Source: Paracidovorax oryzae ATCC 19882
Lineage (GTDB): Bacteria > Pseudomonadota > Gammaproteobacteria > Burkholderiales > Burkholderiaceae_C
Assembly (NCBI RefSeq): GCF_000687165.1
Contig: NZ_JMKU01000018.1
Coordinates: 65,821 to 129,820, forward strand
DNA: 64,000 bases
Direction: 5' to 3'
The notes below the pieces were generated by a model. That model saw nothing but the letters and a program-made list of their open reading frames with translations, ran no database searches and had not been told where the DNA came from. Positions 52,659 through 62,305 of the stretch are shown piece by piece. The translations under genes and the position numbers were made by a program. Numbering within the stretch: the stretch's first letter is position 1; each line of letters begins with the position of its first letter.

Positions 52659-54170
52659 ATGCAAGACCTCGACTTTTTCCTCTCCACCGCCGCGCTGCTG
52701 CCCGCGGCGCTGATGCTGTGCACCGCGGCCGGGCTGTCGCTTCACCGGGGTGCGGTGCGACCTGCCTGGGTTGCGCTGCACGCGGCGTCTGCACTGGGCC
52801 TGGTGGGTGCGGTGGCCGCAATGGCCGGCTTGATCTCCGGAGCCTCTGCACCGCCCGCCCCCTGGCTGCGCCAGACGCTGCCGGGCACCGCCGTCGCGGT
52901 GCTGGTGCAGGCGCTGGGCGGGGTGGTGGGCGTGTTCTCGGCCCGCTACCTGGAGGGCGAGCCGCGCCAGGCCCGCTACGCCGCCGCGCTGGCCGCGGTA
53001 CTGGGTGGCGTGCAGGTGCTGCTGCTGGCCGACCACTGGGCCGTGCTGATAGCAGCCTGGGCCGGCATCGGCCTGGCGCTGGAGCGGCTGCTGTGCTTCT
53101 ATGCGGACCGCCCGTTCGCGCTGCTGGCCGCGCACAAGAAGCGCGTGGCCGACCGCGCGGCCGACGGGCTGCTGGTCGCTGCCGCGGCGCTGAGCTGGCA
53201 TGCGGTGGGCAGCGGCTCGCTGGGTGACCTGGCGGCCCATGTGCAGGCCGCGGGCCTGTCCGTGCCGCTGCAGGTGGCTGCCGTGCTGCTGGTGGCCGCC
53301 GTCGTGTTGCGCACCGCGCTGATGCCGGTGCACGGCTGGCTGATCCAGGTGATGGAGGCACCCACGCCCGTGTCGGCGCTGCTGCATGCCGGGGTCGTGA
53401 ACCTGGGGGGCGTGGTGCTGATCCGCTGCGCGCCGCTGCTGGAACACGCCATGCCGGCGCGCGCCCTCCTCGTTGCGCTGGGGCTGGCGACGGCGCTGGG
53501 CGCCGGCCTGGTGATGCTCACCCGCATCAGCATCAAGGTGCGGCTGGCCTGGAGCACCGTCGCGCAAATGGGCTTCATGCTGGTCGAATGCGGCCTGGGC
53601 CTCTACACCCTCGCGGCGCTGCACCTGCTGGGCCATTCCATCTACAAGGCGCATGCCTTCCTGGCCGCGTCCGACGTGGTGCGGCAGACCCGGGCGCGTG
53701 CGCTGCGGCCGCCGCAGCTGCCGGCCCGCGCCAGCCTGCTGGCGGCGCCGCTGCTGGCCGGGGCGGTCGTGGCGGCGGTGGGCGGCGGCTGGCCGCTGTG
53801 GTGGACGGGCGTGATGGCGCTGGCCTGGGCGCCGCTGCTGTGGGCACCGGGGCTGCGGCAATTGGCCGCGGGCCTGGCCGCCACGGCGGTGCTGACGGCC
53901 GTGGCCCGCGCCGCCCACGCGCTGCCGCTGGGCCTGCACGACGCGCCGCACGACGTGCTGGGCTTCCTGGCCCTGGCCGGCATGGCCGTGCTCTACGCCG
54001 TGCTCGTCGCGCTGCAGATGCGCCCGCAGGCACTGCTCACGGCGCGCCGCTGGAGCTACGCCGGCTTCTATCTCGACGAGTTCTACACCCGCTGGAGCCT
54101 GCGCCTGTGGCCGCGCCGCTGGACGCCCACGCCGGCCACACCGCCTGCTTCCCGCCCCGCCGCGATCTGA
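52659..54170 (+). CDS. dabB: DabB, proton-conducting membrane subunit of a DAB inorganic-carbon transporter
   Basis: The 503-residue product is a NuoL/MrpA-type membrane protein with about 13 helices. Antiporter-like motifs are visible: LLLADHWAVLIAAWAGIGLALERLLCF, MPVHGWLIQVMEAPTPVSALLHAGVVNLGG and a KVRLAWSTVAQMGFMLVECGLG helix with Lys and Glu in the proton path. It is next to dabA, not a Complex I operon, which identifies it. The ATG at 52659 gives MQDLDFF. Confidence 0.88.
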   Translation: MQDLDFFLSTAALLPAALMLCTAAGLSLHRGAVRPAWVALHAASALGLVGAVAAMAGLISGASAPPAPWLRQTLPGTAVAVLVQALGGVVGVFSARYLEGEPRQARYAAALAAVLGGVQVLLLADHWAVLIAAWAGIGLALERLLCFYADRPFALLAAHKKRVADRAADGLLVAAAALSWHAVGSGSLGDLAAHVQAAGLSVPLQVAAVLLVAAVVLRTALMPVHGWLIQVMEAPTPVSALLHAGVVNLGGVVLIRCAPLLEHAMPARALLVALGLATALGAGLVMLTRISIKVRLAWSTVAQMGFMLVECGLGLYTLAALHLLGHSIYKAHAFLAASDVVRQTRARALRPPQLPARASLLAAPLLAGAVVAAVGGGWPLWWTGVMALAWAPLLWAPGLRQLAAGLAATAVLTAVARAAHALPLGLHDAPHDVLGFLALAGMAVLYAVLVALQMRPQALLTARRWSYAGFYLDEFYTRWSLRLWPRRWTPTPATPPASRPAAI

Positions 54171-54188
54171 CAGAGAAAGAAAAAGACC

Positions 54189-56666
54189 ATGCACACCGAC
54201 ACCCTCGAACACGACGCCCTGGCCCGGGCTGCGGCGCCCACCCGCATCCAGGCTGCCTGCGCCCAGGCCTGCAGCGCGATCGCCCCCGCCTGGCCGCTGG
54301 ACCGCGCCATCGCCGTCAACCCGCACTGGCAGCGCACGGGCCAGCCGCTGCGCCGCGTCGCCGCGCGCATGGCGCTGCTGGGCGGCATCCAGGTGTTCCC
54401 GCCGCGCGAGCGCCAGCGCGAGGCCTGGTACGGTGGCCGTATCTCTCCGGAGGATCTGGCCCTGGCGTTGCAGCAGCTGCCGGATGCTCTGGGTCTGAGC
54501 GCAGATGATTGCATCGCCGCGCTGGACCGCTCCGACGGGCTGCAACCCCTGCCGCTGCTGATCGACGTGCTGGACAACGACCCCGCCCGCGATGCGCGCC
54601 TGACCTGGCGCCAGGCCATTACGCACCAGGTCAGCCAGACCTGCGCCGCTTTCTTCGACCGGACCCAGGCCGACTGGCAGCCCGAGCGCGGGCCGGGCCT
54701 CTACGCCTTCTGGCGCGACACGCTGACGCATGACCACGGCATCGGCACGCTGATGGGGCTGCCCGGCCTGCACCGCGGCTTGCAGGCCTTGCCGGCGACG
54801 CGCGAGGACGCCGAGGCCTGGGCGATGCACCACCTGCAGCTGCCCGACGGCGCCTGGGCCGACTACCTGGAGGCCGTGCTGCTCACCGTCAACGGCTGGG
54901 CCTCGTGGTGCGCGTACCTGGCCTGGCAGGCGCCCGAGGGCGCGCCGGAGCGCGAGCACCTGCGCGACCTGCTGGCCATCCGCCTGGCATGGGGCGCCGT
55001 GCTGCTGGAGTGCAAGGACGATGCCGCCGCCCGCCAGGCCTTCGCCGCGCTCCAGGCCGAGTGGCGCCGCGCTCCCGAGCGGCTGCGGCAGGCCGGGCAG
55101 GCGCTGGTCGTCGATGAGGTGTGGCAGATCGCGCTGGAGCTGGGCTACCAGCGCGAACTGGCCGGGCGGCTGGCCCGGGCGCCCGGCTTCCGGCCTGCCG
55201 AGCCGGAGGCGCAGGCCGTGTTCTGCATCGACGTGCGCAGCGAGCCGCTGCGCCGCGCGCTGGAGGCCACCGCGCCGACGCTGCAGACGCTGGGCTTCGC
55301 GGGATTTTTCGGGGTGCCGGCGGCGTACACGCCGCTGGGCACCACGGCACGCCGGCCCCAGCTGCCGGGCCTGCTGCCGCCCGCGATGGAGGTGACCGAC
55401 CAGCTGCCCGACGCCCGGGCCGCCGTCACCGCACGCCACCGCCGCCTGGCCTGGGCGGCGCAGTGGGAGTCCACCACGCGCTGGCCCGGTGCGGCTTTTT
55501 CCTTTGTCGAGGCGCTGGGAGCCGGCTACCTCGGCAAGCTGGGCGGCTGGCTGTGGCCGCGCGAACATGTGCGCGACAGCGGCGACCAGGAGGGCCTGCC
55601 GGCGCGCTATCGCCCCGTCTGCCGGCCCATGCTGAGCGGCCTGCCGCTGCAGGAGCGCGCCGCGCTCGCCGCCCGCGTGCTCAAGGCCCTGGGCCTGGCC
55701 CGTGGCGCCGCGCCGCTGGTGATGCTGGTGGGCCATGGCAGCCAGTCAGCCAACAACGCCCAGGCCGCCGCGCTGGACTGCGGCGCCTGCTGCGGCCAGA
55801 CCGGCGAAGTCAACGCGCGCGCCCTGGCGCTGCTGCTGAACGATGCCGAGGTGCGTGGCGCGCTGCCGGCGCTCGGCATCGCACTGCCCGAGTCCACGTG
55901 CTTCGTCGCCGCGCTGCACAACACGACGACCGACGAGATCGAGGGCTTCGACCTCGACCTGCTGCCGCCCGAGGCGCGTGCGCGCTGGGAGCGCTGGCAG
56001 CCCGTGTTCACCACGGCAGGCGATCGCGTGCGCCGCGAGCGCGCCCCCTCGCTGGGCCTGGACCCGCATGCTGCTGCCGGCGACCTGCTGTCCGCGCTGC
56101 GCCGCCGCGCCAACGACGGCGCCCAGACCCGGCCCGAATGGGGCCTGGCCGGCAATGCGGCCTTCGTCATCGCGCCGCGCTCGCGCACCTGGGGGGCGGA
56201 GCTGGGCGGACGTGCCTTCCTGCACGACTACGACCCGGTCCAGGACGCCGACGGCAGCCTGCTGGAACTGCTGATGACGGCGCCCATGCTCGTCACGCAC
56301 TGGATCAACTGGCAGTACCACGCCTCCACCTGCGACCCGGAGCGCCTGGGCAGCGGCAACAAGCTGCTGCACAACGTGGTGGGCGGGCACATCGGCGTGT
56401 TCGAGGGCAACGGCGGTGACCTGCGCATCGGCCTGTCGCGCCAGTCGCTGCACGACGGCCAGCGCTGGGTGCACGAGCCGCTGCGGCTGACGGTGGTCAT
56501 CGACGCGCCCGCAGAGGCCATCGATGCGGTCATCGCCCGGCATGCGGTGCTGCAGCAGTTGCTGGGCAACGGATGGCTGCACCTGTGGCGTTTCGCGGCG
56601 GCGGGGCTGGAGCGGCGCGAGGCAGGGGGCTGGTTCGCCGTGGGCACGGGGCCGTCCGGGGCGTGA
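54189..56666 (+). CDS. dabA: DabA, zinc-binding subunit of a DAB inorganic-carbon transporter (DUF2309)
   Basis: The 825-residue product is a UPF0753/DUF2309 protein with a beta-carbonic-anhydrase-like site. Zinc and catalytic residues of Halothiobacillus DabA (C351, D353, H524, C539) map to Cys346 and Asp348 (FCIDVRSE), His516 (VGHGSQSANN) and Cys531 (DCGACCG); the His-Cys spacing of 15 is identical. It hydrates CO2 in a proton-driven, one-way manner with DabB, 18 bp upstream. The site is intact. Confidence 0.93.
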   Translation: MHTDTLEHDALARAAAPTRIQAACAQACSAIAPAWPLDRAIAVNPHWQRTGQPLRRVAARMALLGGIQVFPPRERQREAWYGGRISPEDLALALQQLPDALGLSADDCIAALDRSDGLQPLPLLIDVLDNDPARDARLTWRQAITHQVSQTCAAFFDRTQADWQPERGPGLYAFWRDTLTHDHGIGTLMGLPGLHRGLQALPATREDAEAWAMHHLQLPDGAWADYLEAVLLTVNGWASWCAYLAWQAPEGAPEREHLRDLLAIRLAWGAVLLECKDDAAARQAFAALQAEWRRAPERLRQAGQALVVDEVWQIALELGYQRELAGRLARAPGFRPAEPEAQAVFCIDVRSEPLRRALEATAPTLQTLGFAGFFGVPAAYTPLGTTARRPQLPGLLPPAMEVTDQLPDARAAVTARHRRLAWAAQWESTTRWPGAAFSFVEALGAGYLGKLGGWLWPREHVRDSGDQEGLPARYRPVCRPMLSGLPLQERAALAARVLKALGLARGAAPLVMLVGHGSQSANNAQAAALDCGACCGQTGEVNARALALLLNDAEVRGALPALGIALPESTCFVAALHNTTTDEIEGFDLDLLPPEARARWERWQPVFTTAGDRVRRERAPSLGLDPHAAAGDLLSALRRRANDGAQTRPEWGLAGNAAFVIAPRSRTWGAELGGRAFLHDYDPVQDADGSLLELLMTAPMLVTHWINWQYHASTCDPERLGSGNKLLHNVVGGHIGVFEGNGGDLRIGLSRQSLHDGQRWVHEPLRLTVVIDAPAEAIDAVIARHAVLQQLLGNGWLHLWRFAAAGLERREAGGWFAVGTGPSGA

Positions 56667-56909
56667 GCCGGGTTGCGCCCAATGCAACCTGGGTTTTCAG
56701 CCTCGCGGCTTCGCCCGCTTCGCTGGTGTGGCGTGTTGGGCCTCGTCGATGATCAGCGCCACGGGCTGGCCCGCTGCCTGCTGGAGGCTGCGCAGCGCGT
56801 CCACGAGCGTCACTCATCCGAGGATAAAGAAAGGATAAATTGCCGGGCGCTGCAGGAGGCGGCGGATGACACGCCATGGGACGGCTCCGGTGGACAATGG
56901 CGCCCACCC

Positions 56910-57338
56910 ATGCTCACCATCCACGCCGACACCTCGCACGTGATCCAGCTCGCCGTGGGGCCTGCCTTCATGCTGGCCGCCATCGGCAGCACGCTGACCG
57001 TGCTCACCAACCGCCTGGCCCGCATCAATGACCGCACCATCAAGCGCCGGGACGACCAGGAGCATGCACCCACCGAGGCGAGCCCGGCCCTGCAGCAGGA
57101 GCTGCAGGCGCTGAATCGCCGCGCCAAGGTGGTGAATGCCGCCATCACGGTGGCTGCGGCCTGCGCGATCCTGGTGTGCTTCCTGATCGTGTCGCTCTTC
57201 GTGGGCAACGAACTGGGCATCGCTTTCGACCGGCCGGTGGCCGGCCTTTTCGTGCTGGCCATGCTGGGGCTGGTGGCCACCTACACGCTCATGCTGGTGG
57301 AGATCTACCTGGCGCAGCACAGCATCAACCCGACCTGA
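56910..57338 (+). CDS. DUF2721 membrane protein
   Basis: The 142-residue product has two or three membrane helices and the DUF2721 pattern VIQLAVGPAFMLAAIGSTLTVLTNRLARINDR, then NRRAKVVNAAITVAAACAILVCFLIV. The ATG at 56910 lies after a 240-bp stretch downstream of dabA without a recognised gene. The function is unknown; co-transcription with dabA is possible but unproven. Confidence 0.8.
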   Translation: MLTIHADTSHVIQLAVGPAFMLAAIGSTLTVLTNRLARINDRTIKRRDDQEHAPTEASPALQQELQALNRRAKVVNAAITVAAACAILVCFLIVSLFVGNELGIAFDRPVAGLFVLAMLGLVATYTLMLVEIYLAQHSINPT

Positions 57339-57369
57339 ATATGCAGGTCCCTTTTTCCCAGGAGCCCGG

Positions 57370-57450
57370 ATGTCCAGGCTGATGACTTTCCTTTCCGTGG
57401 TCGGCGTGCTGGCCGCGCTGTACTTCGCCTACCGGTACGGCGTCTTCTGA
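57370..57450 (+). CDS. 26-residue single-helix membrane peptide
   Basis: An ATG with AGGAG five bases upstream opens a 26-codon frame, MSRLMTFLSVVGVLAALYFA followed by YRYGVF and TGA. It has one membrane helix between basic or aromatic ends, the usual look of bacterial small membrane proteins. It begins 31 bp after the DUF2721 stop. Its expression is a prediction from layout and ribosome-binding site only. Confidence 0.55.
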   Translation: MSRLMTFLSVVGVLAALYFAYRYGVF

Positions 57451-57465
57451 CCGGCGGGCGATGCG

Positions 57466-58341
57466 TCAGGCCGCGTGCGCGCGCAGCCAGGCCACGATAT
57501 CGGCGGTGACCTCGTCGCGGTTGGTTTCGTTCAGGATTTCATGGCGGCCGGCCGGGTAGAGCTTCACGGTCACGTCGGCGATGCCCGCGTCGCGGTAGCG
57601 CTGGCCCAGGATCTCCAGCCGCTCGCCGCCGCCAGCGAGCGGATCCGCGTCGCCGGACGCGATGAGGATGGGCAGGTCGCCGCGGATGCGCGCCAGCCGG
57701 GCGGGATCGGCGAGGCGTGGGGCGGGCGCCATCAAGGCCGGGAACACGTCGGGGGGGACGTCCCATCCGCACCAGGGGTTGGCGACATAGGCATCCACCT
57801 CGGCGGCGTCGCGCGACAGCCATTCGTAGCCTGTGCGGTGCGCGAAGCCCGCATTCAGCGCTGCGAGGCCAGCAGGAGCGCCCGGCGGCGGATTCGCCAG
57901 GTCGGCGGCGAACAGGTCCAGCGCGGTCGATCCGGACAGGACCACGCCGGACCACGTTGCCGAGTGGTCGAGGAGGGCTGCCTGCGCGGCGAAGGAGCCC
58001 ATCGAGTGCGCGAAGAGAAAGAGTGGAAGCTGCCCGTGCCGGGCCCGCAGCAGGGCGCCGAACTGGGCCACGTCGGCGATCAGGCCGCCAAAACCGGCCT
58101 TGCCGAAATCGCCCATGCGCCCGCCGGCGGTGCGCCCGTGGCCGCGGTGGTCCACTGCGTGGACCAGGAACCCGGCCGCATTCAGCGCCCTGGCGAAACG
58201 GTCGTAGCGCTCGCCGTGTTCGGCGAGCCCGTGGGCGATCTGCACCACGCCCGTGGGTTCGCCGGACACGCCGGCCCAGGTGTACGTCGCGACGGGGGTG
58301 CCGTCCGCATCGGAAGGGAAGGATGAGATGGTCATGCTCAT
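57466..58341 (-). CDS. Alpha/beta hydrolase, monoacylglycerol-lipase type
   Basis: The 291-residue product has the fold pattern VVQIAHGLAEHGERYDRFARAL, VDHRGHGRTAGG, the nucleophile Ser in FLFAHSMGSFAA (AHSMG variant of GxSxG), the acid loop LIASGDADPLAGG and the His in YPAGRHEILNE. It likely hydrolyses monoacylglycerols or related esters in the cytoplasm. The start at 58341 (MSMTISS) is chosen; 58335 is possible. It follows the chemoreceptor gene. Confidence 0.88.
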   Translation of the reverse strand: MSMTISSFPSDADGTPVATYTWAGVSGEPTGVVQIAHGLAEHGERYDRFARALNAAGFLVHAVDHRGHGRTAGGRMGDFGKAGFGGLIADVAQFGALLRARHGQLPLFLFAHSMGSFAAQAALLDHSATWSGVVLSGSTALDLFAADLANPPPGAPAGLAALNAGFAHRTGYEWLSRDAAEVDAYVANPWCGWDVPPDVFPALMAPAPRLADPARLARIRGDLPILIASGDADPLAGGGERLEILGQRYRDAGIADVTVKLYPAGRHEILNETNRDEVTADIVAWLRAHAA

Positions 58342-58351
58342 CGTTTCATTC

Positions 58352-59965
58352 TCACATGGCGGTGGCCTGCCTTGCAGTCGCCAGCGCGATCTGCGGTCCT
58401 GATACGTATCCATGGACTGCGAGGCCTGCACCGGTGTCCAGCCGGAAGACGCCGGCCATGCCCGCCAGCGCCACCGCGTCGTCCTTCATGGCCGATGCGG
58501 CAGCGGCGGCTTCCTCGACCAGGGCTGCATTCTTCTGCGTCACGCCGTCGATCGACTGGATGGAGGCGCTCACCTGGAGCATGCCCGTGGCCTGTTGCTC
58601 GGTGGATGCGCCGATGTCGGCGATGAGGCGCGCTACGGTCTCGACGCTGCCTACGACCTGGCCGATGGTGCCGCCGGCCTCCTGTACCAGTGCCGTGCCC
58701 AGTGCGACTTTGTCCACGGAGTCCGTGATGAGGGCCCTGATCTCACGCGAGGCGCTGGCCGAGCGCTGGGCGAGATTGCGCACCTCTGCCGCGACGACGG
58801 CGAAGCCCCGGCCCTGTTCACCCGCGCGGGCCGCTTCGACGGCAGCGTTGAGTGCCAGGATGTTCGTCTGGAAGGCGATGCCGTCGATGACGCCGATGAT
58901 GCGGGCGATGCGCTGCGAGGCACCGTTGATCGCCTCCATGGTTTCGATGACGCGGGCCACGGCCTGCCCGCTGCGGGCCGCGATACCGCTCGCGGAAGCC
59001 GCCGCGCGGGTGGCCTCGCGGGCGCTGTCGGCATTGCGCTGGATGGTGGCTGAGATCTGTTCGGCGGCTGCGGCCGTCTCCTCCACCGAGGCCGCCTGCC
59101 GCTCCGTGCGGACCGACAGGTCCGAATTGCCGGAGGCGATTTCGGAGGACGCCTGGGAGATGCCGCGGGCGCTCGACTGGATGCCGGCGATCAACCGGCG
59201 CAGGTTGGCGTTCATCTGGCCCAGCGAGGACACGAGTCGGCCGACCTCGTCCCGGGATGTCGGCTCGATCGTGCCGGTGAGGTCGCCCCTGGCCACGCGC
59301 TCGGCCACGCCGACGGCCTGTGTCAGGGGCCGGACGATGGAGCGGGTGAGCAGTCCGGCCACGAGGGCCGCGAACACGATGGCGGCTGCTTCCAGCCCCA
59401 GCAGCAGCCGCATGCTGCGCCGCGTGGTGCTTTCGATGCCTGCCTGTATCGCGTCGATCTGCGCGCGCTGGACCGTCACCAGTTCCTGCATCAGCGCCTG
59501 GAAGGTCCGCGAAACGGGCAGGTATTCTTCCTGCAGCAGGCGCAGGGCTTCGTCGGCACGGCCCTGGACCTTCAGTGCGTTCACGCGGTCCCGCGACTGC
59601 AGGTAGCGCGCGCGCTGGAGATCGATCTTCTCGAAGAGCGCACGTTCCTCCGGCGTTTCCAGCAGGGAGCGGATTTTTTCCTGCAGGTCTCCCGAGCGCC
59701 TGGGACCGTCGGTGGCGAGGAAGGCGGCCAGCGCGGGATCGCTGCTGCGCGCGATGGCCGTCGTGCGCATGATGCCGGAGTCGATGGCGCGGTACCAGTC
59801 GCTGCAGAGGCGCTCCTTCATGAGGGGTTTCTGCATCATGGCGGCCGAGGCGTCGCTCAGGGTCTTGAGGTTCCACAGCGAGACACCGACGATGAGGCAG
59901 GACAGGGCGATGACGGTCGCGAAACCCAGCCGCAGGCGGCTGCCGATATTGAAGCGTGCAAACAT
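58352..59965 (-). CDS. Methyl-accepting chemotaxis protein
   Basis: The 537-residue product has helix TM1 (about 11-32), a four-helix-bundle periplasmic sensor, TM2 (about 190-212), a HAMP domain ([23 protein letters not shown]) and a signalling coiled coil. The tip is [48 protein letters not shown], fully conserved. There is no C-terminal NWETF-type pentapeptide. It is 22 bp after a periplasmic binding-protein gene on the same strand, hinting at shared ligand sensing. Confidence 0.93.
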   Translation of the reverse strand: MFARFNIGSRLRLGFATVIALSCLIVGVSLWNLKTLSDASAAMMQKPLMKERLCSDWYRAIDSGIMRTTAIARSSDPALAAFLATDGPRRSGDLQEKIRSLLETPEERALFEKIDLQRARYLQSRDRVNALKVQGRADEALRLLQEEYLPVSRTFQALMQELVTVQRAQIDAIQAGIESTTRRSMRLLLGLEAAAIVFAALVAGLLTRSIVRPLTQAVGVAERVARGDLTGTIEPTSRDEVGRLVSSLGQMNANLRRLIAGIQSSARGISQASSEIASGNSDLSVRTERQAASVEETAAAAEQISATIQRNADSAREATRAAASASGIAARSGQAVARVIETMEAINGASQRIARIIGVIDGIAFQTNILALNAAVEAARAGEQGRGFAVVAAEVRNLAQRSASASREIRALITDSVDKVALGTALVQEAGGTIGQVVGSVETVARLIADIGASTEQQATGMLQVSASIQSIDGVTQKNAALVEEAAAAASAMKDDAVALAGMAGVFRLDTGAGLAVHGYVSGPQIALATARQATAM

Positions 59966-59987
59966 GTGTCGATCCTCTGGCGCCGGT

Positions 59988-61136
59988 CTAGCGCCGCAGT
60001 TTTCCGTCCTGGCCCACAACGGCGATGTCCACGTAGCTGGAGCCGGAGTGGCTGGCGGGAGAGAACGTGATGGCGAAGCCCCCGAGGTCGGTTTCCCCGA
60101 GGTTTTCCAGCGCACGGCGCAGCCGTGCAGGCGTGGGATCCGGGCCGGCGCGGGCCAGGCCTTCCACGAGCACCCGGGCGGCGATGCAGCCTTCGACCAT
60201 GTCCGCGTTCAGCGGCGTCGGCCCCTCGCCGCGCTGGCGCAGTCCATCCTGCAGGTCGCGCACCAGGCGCGAGGTCCTGCGGGCCGGGTCCGGCACGACC
60301 TGGGCGATACCCAGGCCATGGGACTGCGAGGCACCGATGCGCCGCACGACGGCCTCCGCGTCGGTCACGGACAGCGCGATGACGAAGGCCGGGCTTCCGG
60401 CCTGCCGCATGCGCCGGTAGAACTCCGCGGTGGCGTCGCTGGTGGCCACGGCGATGACCGCATCGGGAGCGGCCCGGGAGAGCACGGAGACCGCTTCCTG
60501 CACGTCGGTGGTGCCGTACGCATAGTCCGCCGAGCCGGCGAGGCGCAGCCCGTGGGCCTGGATTTCCTCCCGGGCCCGGGCCAAGCCTTCGGCTCCGAAG
60601 GCGCTGCGCTCATGGAAGACGGCGACGGACCGCCTGCCCACCGTGGCGAGATGGTCGCAGATGCGCTTCATTTCGCGGGCGTAGCTGGCGCGCGTGTTGA
60701 AGATCCACGGGTTGACGGACTGGTGGAGCGAAGCCGCCCCGGTACGCGCTCCCACCAGGGGGATGCCGGCCTTGCCGAGCACGTCCGCCCGGACCAGGGC
60801 TTCCAGCGGAGCCGTGCCGCTGATGCCCACCAGCGCCGTGGGTCGGTATTCCTCGATGGCTTCGCGGGTCCGGCGGACCGCGTCGGGGCCGTCGGGTCCC
60901 CGGTCTTTCAGGACGAGCCGCAGCCGCGCTCCGAGCACGCCGCCGCGGGCATTCACTTCGTCGAGGCAGATCCGCACTCCCGCCTGGATCTGGCTGGCCG
61001 TGGAGTGCGGATCCCTGAACTGGCCGACGCCCGCGACGACGATGTCGTTCGGCACTGCGCCGGCCGCGGAGGCCGGCATCGCCGGGGGCGCGGCCATCGC
61101 CAGGATCGCTGCCGTGTGGATGAAAGGGTGTGCCAT
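59988..61136 (-). CDS. Type-1 periplasmic binding protein (LivJ/K-like), no permease nearby
   Basis: The 382-residue product has a signal peptide ([18 protein letters not shown]) and a branched-chain amino-acid type fold: [49 protein letters not shown], and [18 protein letters not shown]. No LivHMGF genes occur nearby. It lies between the porin and the chemoreceptor genes, so it may present a ligand to the chemoreceptor instead of, or besides, a transporter. Confidence 0.87.
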   Translation of the reverse strand: MAHPFIHTAAILAMAAPPAMPASAAGAVPNDIVVAGVGQFRDPHSTASQIQAGVRICLDEVNARGGVLGARLRLVLKDRGPDGPDAVRRTREAIEEYRPTALVGISGTAPLEALVRADVLGKAGIPLVGARTGAASLHQSVNPWIFNTRASYAREMKRICDHLATVGRRSVAVFHERSAFGAEGLARAREEIQAHGLRLAGSADYAYGTTDVQEAVSVLSRAAPDAVIAVATSDATAEFYRRMRQAGSPAFVIALSVTDAEAVVRRIGASQSHGLGIAQVVPDPARRTSRLVRDLQDGLRQRGEGPTPLNADMVEGCIAARVLVEGLARAGPDPTPARLRRALENLGETDLGGFAITFSPASHSGSSYVDIAVVGQDGKLRR

Positions 61137-61160
61137 GCTGTCCTGCCCGACGCACCGGTG

Positions 61161-62192
61161 TCAGAAGTTGTGCTGGATGCCGATGCCCAGGGCACGGACC
61201 ACGTCGTTGGGGGCGCGGTTGTTCGGGTCGGTCCGGTCGAGGAAGGCATACAGGCTGGTGCGCTTGCTCAGGTTGTGCAGGTAGCCCACCTGGAGCCGGC
61301 GCAGCTGCGCATTGCGGTCCGTCTGCACGTCCTTGGTCATGTAGTTGCCGACGATCTTTCCGCTGCCCACGTCCCAGGAGGCGCCGACGTAGCGGACATC
61401 GGTCTTGTTGCGGGACGTGGGGCCGCCCTGGGTGTTGTCCCGGTTGAACAGCACCCATGCGCGGACGGCGCCGAAATCGTAGGAAGCGACCGCCATCCAT
61501 TTGTCCTTGACGTCGTTCACGGCCGCTCCGCCGCGCTTGCGGTTCTGCCCGTAGCCCAGGCCCAGGCCCAGCGGGCCGCTGCCCTCGCCGTAGCTGAGCG
61601 ATACGTCGGCCTGCCGGTAGTCGCTTTCGAAGCGCACGGGGCCGCTGGCGGTTTCCGCGAGGCCGTCGCCATTGAGGTAATAGCCTGCGCGGAAGACGAA
61701 GTTGTTGACGACCGGACTGGCGTAGCCGATGGCGTTCGATTCGCGCGTGCGGGCGTTGAGGATCGATGTGCCGACGGCGGTGGCCCCTGCGTCGTGGATG
61801 ACGAACTCGGTGTGCCGCGTAACCAGCGCGTAGAGCGGCGTCCGGGTGGGAGCCGCGGAGTCGAGGCGACCCAGCGCGACCGTGCCGAAGGAGCCGCCCA
61901 GGCCCACGTAGGAGTTGCGGAAGGCGGGGGAGGAGAGACCTCCCGTATCCGAGGAAACACCCAGTTCCAGGCCGAAGAGCGCCTTCAGCCCGTCGCCGAG
62001 GTCTTCCGAACCGCGGAAGCCCAGGCGCGACGCGTTGCTGGTCATCTGGGTCGTTGAGGTCGGGCCGGTCTTGACGCTGTCGATGCTGGTGTCGATCCTG
62101 CCGTAGATCGTCACCGCCGATTGCGCTCCTGCCGTGAGTGGAAGCGCTGCGCAGGCGGCCAGGGCCGCCAGGTATGCCGAGGTTCGTTTCAT
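61161..62192 (-). CDS. Outer-membrane trimeric porin
   Basis: The 343-residue product has a signal peptide (MKRTSAYLAALAACAALPLTAGAQ), the opening SAVTIYGRIDTSIDS typical of betaproteobacterial porins, SRLGFRGSEDLGDGLKALFGLELG and the terminal NF. It forms a general or substrate-favouring diffusion pore. It lies 24 bp before the binding-protein gene on the same strand. Confidence 0.93.
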   Translation of the reverse strand: MKRTSAYLAALAACAALPLTAGAQSAVTIYGRIDTSIDSVKTGPTSTTQMTSNASRLGFRGSEDLGDGLKALFGLELGVSSDTGGLSSPAFRNSYVGLGGSFGTVALGRLDSAAPTRTPLYALVTRHTEFVIHDAGATAVGTSILNARTRESNAIGYASPVVNNFVFRAGYYLNGDGLAETASGPVRFESDYRQADVSLSYGEGSGPLGLGLGYGQNRKRGGAAVNDVKDKWMAVASYDFGAVRAWVLFNRDNTQGGPTSRNKTDVRYVGASWDVGSGKIVGNYMTKDVQTDRNAQLRRLQVGYLHNLSKRTSLYAFLDRTDPNNRAPNDVVRALGIGIQHNF

Positions 62193-62249
62193 GAGGTGTC
62201 GCTCCTGTGGGGGTGGAAAAACTGGGGTGGAAGACGGGCGCAGGCGGCC

Positions 62250-62277
62250 CCGCCACCCGCGCTGCGGGCGCGGGCGG
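62250..62277 (-). terminator. GC-rich hairpin between hydrolase and porin genes
   Basis: CCCGCGC (62256-62262) pairs with GCGCGGG (62268-62274) around a 5-nt loop, with partial outer pairing. No T-run follows at once on the minus strand, so it may only weaken read-through into the porin gene. Confidence 0.35.
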
Positions 62278-62305
62278 ACAAGTCGCAGAAAGGGGTGGGC
62301 GGTGC

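Noticed and set aside
52623-55736. A 1037-codon minus-strand frame opposite dabB and dabA
   Set aside because: It is antisense to two well-supported genes and has the His/Gln/Arg/Gly-rich composition of shadow frames in GC-rich coding DNA. No domain is visible.
56667-56909. Extra gene or long N-terminal extension of DUF2721 after dabA
   Set aside because: The frame is open, but the extension is Arg/Cys/His-rich without any family features, and the DUF2721 domain starts normally at 56910.
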